Assembly: GCA_030765605.1 (NCBI GenBank) | Contig: JAVCCG010000070.1 | Span: 1 to 22,969 of the forward strand | Length of the DNA: 22,969 nt | Direction of reading: 5' to 3' | Origin: Candidatus Alcyoniella australis | Lineage (GTDB): Bacteria; Lernaellota; Lernaellaia; JAVCCG01; Alcyoniellaceae | Shown: positions 15,139-22,969 of the stretch, in pieces | Layout: every line of letters begins with the position of its first letter | Position numbering within the stretch: position 1 is the first letter of the stretch | Notes under the pieces: model-generated | Database searches by the model: none | What the model saw: only the letters and a program-made list of their open reading frames with translations | Told to the model about the DNA's origin: nothing | Translations under genes and position numbers: made by a program

Positions 15139-17430
15139 TCAGCCGCAACAGCCGTCGTCGCTGCTGCCTTTGGTGCCGGTAGATGCGTCGTCGTCATCGT
15201 CAGCATCGTCGTCGCCCGTATCGTCATCATCGTCCGTGTCGTCGTCATCATCATCGTCGTCATCGGCGCCGTCGCAGTCCGGGTCGTCCAGGTCGGTCAA
15301 GTCGTCGCAGTCGTTGTCGATTCCGTCGTCGCAGACCTCGTCGTGTCCGGGGTAGGCCTCGGCCTCCTCGTCGTTGCAGTCGTCGCCGCCGCAGATCTCG
15401 GCCAGATGGCCGTCGTTGTCAGCGTCGCAGGAGGCGCTGCCCGCGGCCGGGGCCACCACCGAGAACGTCTGCGGGCCTTGGGGCACGGTTGTCCCCGCGA
15501 CCTTGACCAGGTACAGGCCGGTAGTCGGCACGGTGAACAGCACCTGCTCGATGTTGTCGATGGTGTTCACGCCGGTTGTGGCGTTGGAGCTCGGGCTTGC
15601 GGGGTTAAGCACCCAGGGGTAGTAGACCGTGTCGTCGGGGCCGATCACGGTCAGGTCGAGGTCGTTGACCAAGTTGGGCACGGTGTTGGGGGTTCCCGGA
15701 TAGTCGTCCCAGGCGATTGTCACGCGCATGCTCGCACCGGCGTCGCGCTGGACCGGGATCAGCCATTCGCCGCCCTGGCTGAGGCTTGCTTCGGCGAAGT
15801 TGTCGTTGAGGATGTTAGCCACAGGGTAGAGCGCCAGCACCTTGCCGTAGCCGTAGACATAGTCCGGGCCGAATCGACCCAGGTCGACCGCCGAGTGCGC
15901 CAGCAGCGCCTTGACCGTCGAGGGGACCAGGATCTGCGGGTTGACCGAGGCGTTGGCCTGGAGCATCAGCGCCACGACCCCGGCCACTGCCGGGCTGGCC
16001 ATCGAGGTGCCGCACATCGTGGTGTAGGTGTCGTAGCGCACCGTGCTGGTCACGCCGTAGTCGCTGCTGCTCTGGCAGCCCGGGCCGCTGATGTCGGGAC
16101 GCATCCGGCCATCGTCGGTGGGACCCCACGAGCTGAAACTGGTCATCGAGTCGTCGTTGGAGTTGATCGCGCCGACCACCACCGCGTTCTTAGTGGCCGA
16201 GGGAACCGGTATCGTGGAATAGGTGGTGCCGCAACGCCCTGAGCCGCGCTCGTTGCCGCCGGCCCAGACCACCGAATAGGCGCGTCCCAGCGATCCGCGC
16301 ACGATGGCGTCGATCAGCGCGGCCGAACTCTCGTAGTCGCCTTCCCACGAGCAGTCGTTGCCGTTGGACGCGATGTTCGAGCCGATCGAGTTGTTGCTGA
16401 CGTGGGTCGCGGCGTTGATGCCGGCCTGGTAGTCGGACTGGATGTCGCCCGGGTTGTTGTAGAAGAACGGGAACGAGCCGCTGAACACGCGCGAGTAAAT
16501 CAACGCCCCCGGGGCCATGCCCGCGTAGTTGCCGCTTGAGCGCGTACCGTCGCCGGCCACTGTGCCCGCCACGTGTGTCGCGTGGGCGCCGTAGTAGCTG
16601 GACTCGCCCTGGGTTACGCGCGAGCCGAAGTCGTCGTGGGTCGAGTCGACCAGCCCCGCGTCGTAGACGAACACGCGCACGCCCGAGCCGTTAAACCCAT
16701 ACGGCGCGGCCCAGACCGTCTCCACGCCCATGTCGGCGCGCGCGCTGTTGTTCAGCGGTCCCCAGGCCGGAGAGACCTGGTCGACCCACATCACCGCGTC
16801 GTCGAGCACCAGTTCTTCAATATCGAGCGGGTCCAGAGCCACGATCAGCGCGTTGATCGCGTCGGCCGCGTCGACCACTTCGCCGTAATAGCCGGCGATC
16901 AGCTCGGCCTCAAGCGGCGCCACGTCGGGGTGGAACATCGCCACTACGTGTACGCGCCCCTGGTCGTCAATTGCAAAGTCCTCGAACTCATTCTCGATGA
17001 TGCGCTGCGTCACTTTGTCGCCGTACTCAATGGCTCCGGCCCAACGCAGCTCGGGGAACGCCTCGGGCGTCAGGGCGGAACTGCCATCAAGCGCCGCGAA
17101 CCAAGCGCGGTCCGGCACCCAGCTGAGTAGCTCGAGTCCGCGATCAGCCAGCTCCGCGCGCTGTTCGGCGGTCGGCACCTCATCGAGCTGCACCAGCAAG
17201 TGCATCCGCTCGCCGCCATCAAGGGTTGCGGCCAGCTGCGTCAGCTGCGGGTCGATCCCCTGCTCGGGCACGTACATCCGCGACTGTGTCTTAATTGTGT
17301 ACGGCTCGGCATTTAGAAACGAGAACCGCTCTGCGTCCGCGGCCCAACTCAGGGCCGGCAGACACATCACCGCTGCCGTGGCCAGCAGAATCGCCGCTGC
17401 CACAGCGTTCGAATTCGATTTATTTCGCAT
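15139..17430 (-). CDS. Secreted subtilisin-like (S8) serine protease with MopE-like motif and Asp-rich Cys-terminal tail
   Basis: A 763-residue exported multidomain protease. A signal peptide covers residues 1-31 (LLATAAVMCLPALSWA). A pro-domain of about 200 residues precedes the S8 domain, whose triad is intact: Asp257 in VYDAGLVDSTHDD, His283 in GAHATHVAGTVAG and Ser476 in CGTSMASPAVAG, with oxyanion Asn in SNNSIGSN. A P-domain-like beta-sandwich follows (MRVTIAWDDYPGTPNTV, near 575-665). Residues about 668-720 carry a MopE-type Cys/Asp metal-binding motif (DDCNDEEAEAYPGHDEVCDD). Residues about 724-763 are an Asp-rich tract ending SSDDGCCG and stop. I chose the ATG at 17430, preceded by AAAGGAG; a TTG eight codons upstream lies before the ribosome site. 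Confidence 0.95.
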   Translation of the reverse strand: MRNKSNSNAVAAAILLATAAVMCLPALSWAADAERFSFLNAEPYTIKTQSRMYVPEQGIDPQLTQLAATLDGGERMHLLVQLDEVPTAEQRAELADRGLELLSWVPDRAWFAALDGSSALTPEAFPELRWAGAIEYGDKVTQRIIENEFEDFAIDDQGRVHVVAMFHPDVAPLEAELIAGYYGEVVDAADAINALIVALDPLDIEELVLDDAVMWVDQVSPAWGPLNNSARADMGVETVWAAPYGFNGSGVRVFVYDAGLVDSTHDDFGSRVTQGESSYYGAHATHVAGTVAGDGTRSSGNYAGMAPGALIYSRVFSGSFPFFYNNPGDIQSDYQAGINAATHVSNNSIGSNIASNGNDCSWEGDYESSAALIDAIVRGSLGRAYSVVWAGGNERGSGRCGTTYSTIPVPSATKNAVVVGAINSNDDSMTSFSSWGPTDDGRMRPDISGPGCQSSSDYGVTSTVRYDTYTTMCGTSMASPAVAGVVALMLQANASVNPQILVPSTVKALLAHSAVDLGRFGPDYVYGYGKVLALYPVANILNDNFAEASLSQGGEWLIPVQRDAGASMRVTIAWDDYPGTPNTVPNLVNDLDLTVIGPDDTVYYPWVLNPASPSSNATTGVNTIDNIEQVLFTVPTTGLYLVKVAGTTVPQGPQTFSVVAPAAGSASCDADNDGHLAEICGGDDCNDEEAEAYPGHDEVCDDGIDNDCDDLTDLDDPDCDGADDDDDDDDDTDDDDDTGDDDADDDDDASTGTKGSSDDGCCG
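15187..15264 (-). repeat. GAC/GAT codon tract encoding the Asp-rich tail of the S8 protease
   Basis: Twenty-six codons, mostly GAC and GAT, encode Asp with Thr, Gly and Ala interruptions. The tract is the counterpart of 11961-12005 in the C1 peptidase and could vary in length by in-frame slippage. It is not a CRISPR: units are three bases with no spacers. Confidence 0.85.
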
Positions 17431-17474
17431 GAAACCAGGCTCCTTTAAGTCCAATTACACTTCCCAGCATTACA

Positions 17475-17503
17475 AGTTTACATGTTTTTCAAGTGGTCCA
17501 CAA
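17475..17503 (-). promoter_or_regulatory. Possible promoter of the S8 protease gene
   Basis: On the minus strand TTGTGG (17503-17498), a 17-base spacer and TAAACT (17480-17475). Matches are three and four of six. It is the best pair in the short gap upstream of the protease, giving a leader of about 40 bases. Confidence 0.3.
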
Positions 17504-17552
17504 TGAGACGGACAACCGGACCGCGGCCATTTCCTGCGGCTCCAAGGGAGCT

Positions 17553-18920
17553 TTAACCTGCGTCTTTTCTTGGCCTCTCACGCCACAGGACAAGCGCGGC
17601 ACCCAGTACCATGAGGTACACTGCATTCATGTGCCGTGGTTGATATTGCAAAAAGGATACGATTAGAAGCTTGTAAAAAATGAAACAGGCTCCAAGACCT
17701 ATCAGCAACTTGCGGGACGATTCGCGGTATATATAAAAAGCCTTTGACCAAAAAACCAACAAAACGATAAAAATCAGACAATAGATTTTGGCTATCATGA
17801 AGTTCACGGCCAAAGCCCCGGCCTCTGTAAACCGAACGCTTTTAATCCCCTGCCATCTGCCGACCTGCTGAGTTAAAACCCAGATCTGGTTCAGGCGCTC
17901 CTTTTCTATTGTCAGGTTGGCATACTCACCGGTATACACTCCGCCGATCAGACTTCTAAGTAAATTGTGCCCCACTTTGATTATATAGGCACCGGGGTGA
18001 TCCTTTATCAGGCGTATGGTTGCGCCCTTGAGCAACGCTTCCCCCTCAGTCGAATACGGATCATTTACTCCATGTCTCGCAGTATATCTCCATCCATCGT
18101 CGTCAACATGTTTGATTCCCCAGGGATTGCCGGGCAGCTGCCCAAGGGAGATATATGCAACCAAGCCTCCGTTGGTGGCGGTCAAGCGCCATTGCCCGTC
18201 GTAGAGGAATGATCGTGCGGACCACGGTATAAGTAAAACCACGGTCGCGACCGTGATTGCGCCGCAAAGAATGGCAACCCTGCGCCTGTAATTGCGAAAG
18301 TGCGGCAGAATTGAAAAGGAAAGAATGAGTATCGGCACAAACAGATAATCGCTACGAAAATTGCCGATGACCCCCATCAGCAACGCGGTGGGGATCAATG
18401 CTTTTAACGAGCCTTTTTCGATATAACGCACCCCGTAACAGAATACGAAAAACAACAGCGCGTCTACTATTGCATCAGGTATTTTCGCCGACATAATAAC
18501 AACGAAAGGTAAAAGTAGAATTAGGTGTCGATAGCGATATTCGAGTTTAAATAATTTATAGAAAAGTTTGATCGCCACAATGCAAAGCAATCCTTGGATC
18601 AACAACAGGACCAGCCCGGGATGGCCAACAGAAAGTCCGAGCATTACCAGCAGCGGGTATCCCCAGAGGGGATAAAAAGCCGGCTGATTTGAATCCGCCC
18701 GGTAGGAATAGCCGTGGCCATTTAAAATATTTTGTGCCAAAGCCACATGTCTATCTTGATAAATCCCTTGTTCAATAAGATGGTTTTTATTTAAGAAAAA
18801 ACAACCGGCGACAAAGGCGAGCAGAACAATAGTGAAACAGACGTTTTTCCGCGACCTGTTGCCGAACTTTATCATGCGCTCAGACACGATCGACTGTCTT
18901 CCGTCTGCATTCTTATCCAT
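17553..18920 (-). CDS. Multi-pass membrane protein, GT-C (PMT/ArnT-like) glycosyltransferase candidate
   Basis: A 455-residue integral membrane protein with about 9-11 hydrophobic segments. The large loop after the first helix contains EQGIYQDRHVALAQNILNGH then GYSYR and FYPLWGYPLL, which resembles the acidic-residue loop and the xxYPPL-like motif of polyprenyl-phosphate-dependent GT-C glycosyltransferases. A soluble insertion near 240-320 (LGQLPGNPWGIKHVDDDGWR) and the closing QPRHMNAVYLMVLGAALVL also fit such enzymes. It could transfer a lipid-linked sugar in the periplasm. The ATG at 18920 has no strong ribosome site; a Met at residue 16 is an alternative. The gene is clearly AT-richer than its neighbours, suggesting transfer. 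Family assignment is moderate. Confidence 0.7.
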   Translation of the reverse strand: MDKNADGRQSIVSERMIKFGNRSRKNVCFTIVLLAFVAGCFFLNKNHLIEQGIYQDRHVALAQNILNGHGYSYRADSNQPAFYPLWGYPLLVMLGLSVGHPGLVLLLIQGLLCIVAIKLFYKLFKLEYRYRHLILLLPFVVIMSAKIPDAIVDALLFFVFCYGVRYIEKGSLKALIPTALLMGVIGNFRSDYLFVPILILSFSILPHFRNYRRRVAILCGAITVATVVLLIPWSARSFLYDGQWRLTATNGGLVAYISLGQLPGNPWGIKHVDDDGWRYTARHGVNDPYSTEGEALLKGATIRLIKDHPGAYIIKVGHNLLRSLIGGVYTGEYANLTIEKERLNQIWVLTQQVGRWQGIKSVRFTEAGALAVNFMIAKIYCLIFIVLLVFWSKAFYIYRESSRKLLIGLGACFIFYKLLIVSFLQYQPRHMNAVYLMVLGAALVLWRERPRKDAG

Positions 18921-18983
18921 GTAGCGTTGTTGTCGCCGTCTTCAAATGGGAAGTCATCGTCGGTCACTATGTTGGTGCAAAAT

Positions 18984-19013
18984 ATTATAGCGTCCAGGCC
19001 GATGGCGGTCCAG
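18984..19013 (-). promoter_or_regulatory. Promoter of the membrane glycosyltransferase candidate
   Basis: On the minus strand CTGGAC (19013-19008, four of six), an 18-base spacer and a perfect TATAAT (18989-18984). Predicted leader to the ATG at 18920 is near 57 bases. The remaining gap up to 19145 holds only the terminator of the next gene. Confidence 0.5.
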
Positions 19014-19088
19014 ATTTAATACTGCCTCAGCACGGCCTTGTCCCCGGGTGGCTCGTTGTTCACATCCCGCGCGGCGGCTTACAGAACG

Positions 19089-19120
19089 AAAAAAGGGCCG
19101 CGGCTTGCGCCGCGGCCCTT
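19089..19120 (-). terminator. Rho-independent terminator of the acetyl-CoA synthetase gene
   Basis: AAGGGCCGCGGC (19093-19104) pairs perfectly over 12 bp with GCCGCGGCCCTT (19109-19120) around TTGC, and on the minus strand a run of six T residues follows (19094-19089). It lies 25 bases past the stop at 19146. Confidence 0.9.
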
Positions 19121-19145
19121 GAGCGATCGGAAAATTACGCCTGGA

Positions 19146-20960
<1,815 letters not shown>

Positions 20961-21018
20961 CAACTTCGAGTAGACCCCGTTCGGCCGGCACTGGCCAGGG
21001 GCGAAGGTCAGCAGACCG

Positions 21019-22969
21019 TCAGCGCCGTCGGATGACCTTGCGGATCTCGTCGACCCACAACACCGCGGAGGCGAGGCCGACACAGGTCGCCCACTGGGTG
21101 ATGTCGAGCGCATCGGTGTCGAACGCTCGTTGGAGCGGCGGTGCGTGCACCACGGCGATCTGCAACACCAACGTGAGGCCAGCGGCCGCCCACAGCAGGC
21201 GATTGTCGAACGGTCGGACGAAGGCGCTCACGGTGTCGGACCGGGCGTTGAATGCGTTGAAGATCTGTGCGAGCACGATCGTCGTGAACACCATGGTTCG
21301 CGCCGTGGAGATGTCGCCGGACCCACCGAGCAGGCCGCCGGCCAGTTCGAGATCGAGCGCGATCAGCCCGGCGATCGCACTGGTCACGCCGATCAGCGCG
21401 ATCGTGACGATCATCGAGCGGTCGACGATGCGATCGGTGACTCGGCGAGGCGGCACGTCCATCACGTCCTCCACGGCGGGGTCGACGCCGAGCGCCAGTG
21501 CGAGTGCGCTGTCGGTGAGCAGATTGATCCACAGGATCTGCGTCGCCAGCAGCGGAACCGCCAGGCCGTCGCCGCCGGTGGCGTCGGTCAGGCCGAGCGC
21601 TCCGGCGGCGAGCACGCCGACGAACATCACCAGGACTTCTCCTGCGTTCGACGCCAGCAGGTAGCGAAGGAACTTGCGGATGTCGGCGAAGATCTCGCGG
21701 CCCTCGCGTACGGCGCTCAGGATGGTGGCGAAGTTGTCGTCGGCGAGGATCATGTCGGCGGCCTCTTTCGAAACCTCGGTGCCGTTGATCCCCATCGCCA
21801 CGCCGATCTCGGCCTGCCGCAGCGCCGGTGCGTCGTTCACGCCGTCTCCGGTCATCGCCACGATCTGGCCGTCATGCTGCAGTGCTTCGACGATGCGCAG
21901 TTTCTGTTCGGGCGACACCCGAGCGAACACCGAACGGCGGCCCACAGTGGCGGCAAACTCGGCCTCGTCGAGTTTGCCGAGTTCCGCACCGGTGACACCG
22001 GTCCCGTTCTGGCCTCCGGCGCTCGCCGCTGCGTCGGTCTCGATACCCAACTGTTGCCCGATGCGGCCAGCGGTGCGGGGGTGGTCACCAGTGATCATGA
22101 TCACCCGCACACCGGCGCGCTGCGCATCGGCAACGGCCTCGATCACCTCCGGTCGCGGCGGGTCGACGATGCCGACGATGCCGAGGTGGACCAGATCGTG
22201 CTCGTGGGACTCGTCGATGTCGTTGGCCACCGTGTCGAGGCGTCGGTAGGCAACGGCCAACGTCCTCAGGGCATCGTCGGCGAGTCGTTCGACGTCGGCC
22301 AGGATGCGGTCGCGGCGCTGTGGGGTCAGTTCGACGACGTCGCCGCCGACCCGTTCATGGGTGCAGCGGCCGAGCAACACGTCGGGTGCCCCCTTGGTGA
22401 CGAGTACGAACTCGCGGCGATCGTGGTGGTTCTGCCCGTGTTCAGCCTGGCTGTCGAGGTCGACCGTCGTCATCAATTTGCGCTCGGAGGTGAACGGCAC
22501 CTCGGCGACGCGCTCGAACCGCTCCGATCGCGCAGCGGTCAGTCCGAGCTTTCGTTCGGCGACGAGGAACGCCGCCTCGGTCGGGTCCCCCAGCACCTCC
22601 CAACGGTCACCGTCGGAGCGCAATGTTGCGTCGTTGGCGAGGCTGCCGCCCTCCAGCACCAGTTCGACTTCGCGTCGCAGGAGTTCGTCCTGCACTCGTT
22701 CGCCGTTCACCCGGACCTCGCCGACCGGTTCGTACCCGATCCCGGTGACATCGACCTCGACCGACGGCGTGACGACCTTCACGATCGTCATCTCGTTGCG
22801 GGTCAGCGTGCCCGTCTTGTCGGTGCAGATCACCGATGCTGATCCGAGGGTCTCGACCGACGAGAGTCGTTTCACGATCGCTCGCTGGGACGCCATGCGT
22901 TGGACACCGAGCGCCAACACCACCGAGAGGATCGCGGGCAACCCCTCGGGTACGGCAGCGACCGCGAGC
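21019..22969 (-). CDS. P-type cation-transporting ATPase, calcium-pump-like (5' end beyond window)
   Basis: About 649 residues of the C-terminal part of a P-type ATPase that pumps a cation, most likely calcium, across the cytoplasmic membrane. Seen from the window edge: VAAVPEGLPAILS (transmembrane helix 4 ion site), ICTDKTGTLTRNEM with the phosphorylated Asp, FVLVTKGAPDVLL (nucleotide binding), VIMITGDHPRTA, VAMTGDGVNDAPAL (hinge) and then six C-terminal membrane segments (Cation_ATPase_C), ending VDEIRKVIRRR. The PEGLP motif and C-terminal domain place it in type II (PacL/PMR1-like), not heavy-metal type I. The N-terminal actuator domain and first helices are outside the window. Wording and composition look actinobacterial. 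It lies 58 bases upstream of the acetyl-CoA synthetase on the same strand. Confidence 0.93.
   Translation of the reverse strand, partial: LAVAAVPEGLPAILSVVLALGVQRMASQRAIVKRLSSVETLGSASVICTDKTGTLTRNEMTIVKVVTPSVEVDVTGIGYEPVGEVRVNGERVQDELLRREVELVLEGGSLANDATLRSDGDRWEVLGDPTEAAFLVAERKLGLTAARSERFERVAEVPFTSERKLMTTVDLDSQAEHGQNHHDRREFVLVTKGAPDVLLGRCTHERVGGDVVELTPQRRDRILADVERLADDALRTLAVAYRRLDTVANDIDESHEHDLVHLGIVGIVDPPRPEVIEAVADAQRAGVRVIMITGDHPRTAGRIGQQLGIETDAAASAGGQNGTGVTGAELGKLDEAEFAATVGRRSVFARVSPEQKLRIVEALQHDGQIVAMTGDGVNDAPALRQAEIGVAMGINGTEVSKEAADMILADDNFATILSAVREGREIFADIRKFLRYLLASNAGEVLVMFVGVLAAGALGLTDATGGDGLAVPLLATQILWINLLTDSALALALGVDPAVEDVMDVPPRRVTDRIVDRSMIVTIALIGVTSAIAGLIALDLELAGGLLGGSGDISTARTMVFTTIVLAQIFNAFNARSDTVSAFVRPFDNRLLWAAAGLTLVLQIAVVHAPPLQRAFDTDALDITQWATCVGLASAVLWVDEIRKVIRRR

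Noticed and set aside
15187-15264. GTC-rich short repeat as a possible CRISPR or minisatellite
   Set aside because: The unit is three bases with no spacers and it reads in frame as Asp codons at the end of the protease gene.
21130-22842. 570-codon plus-strand frame opposite the P-type ATPase
   Set aside because: Antisense shadow of a gene with clear DKTGT and TGDGVNDAP motifs.

Overview
The window falls into two compositional parts. Positions 1 to about 19,820 are mostly GC-rich DNA from what looks like an uncultivated Gram-negative bacterium. It has a secreted outer-membrane-type barrel with a C-terminal Phe, a Wzm/Wzt-type polysaccharide exporter, a MopE-like Cys/Asp motif and Asp-rich protein tails, which recall deltaproteobacteria-like candidate lineages. 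That placement is inference. From about 19,860 to the end the proteins look actinobacterial. The change happens inside one acetyl-CoA synthetase gene, at a stretch encoding a near-universal motif, so the right-hand 3.1 kb may be an assembly misjoin or a recombinant segment.

Layout. Positions 1-3017 (minus strand): two family 2 glycosyltransferases, an ABC-2 permease and the start of its ATPase form a tightly overlapping surface-polysaccharide operon behind a good promoter. 3207-3890 (minus): a small secreted beta-barrel. 4086-6768 (plus): a three-gene overlapping operon of a DUF4124/FxLYD-like secreted protein, a SAM hydroxide adenosyltransferase and an HKD phospholipase D/cardiolipin-synthase-like protein. 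6904-9011 (minus): pyruvate kinase and a membrane protein with an N-terminal CCCH motif, separated by a strong terminator. 9207-12765 (plus): glycerol kinase, a papain-family secreted peptidase and a metallo-beta-lactamase-fold hydrolase.

From about 12,770 to 14,640 lies an AT-rich insert with a 68-residue Cys-rich protein and an AlbA_2/Schlafen-like protein, bordered by inverted repeats. Beyond it is a 5'-truncated barrel remnant (14764-15036). Then on the minus strand come a large subtilisin-like protease (15139-17430), an AT-richer integral-membrane glycosyltransferase candidate (17553-18920), the acetyl-CoA synthetase (19146-20960) and a P-type calcium-ATPase-like pump running off the window end.

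The most interesting signal is that the two unrelated secreted proteases (C1 papain and S8 subtilisin) both end in an aspartate-rich tract followed by a few small residues and a terminal Cys motif (CGC or GCCG), with no hydrophobic helix or basic tail. This looks like a shared C-terminal sorting or anchoring tag unlike the classical tripartite CTERM signals. No tRNA, rRNA, CRISPR array or transposase was seen. No gene-free stretch exceeds 300 bases once the barrel remnant is counted.
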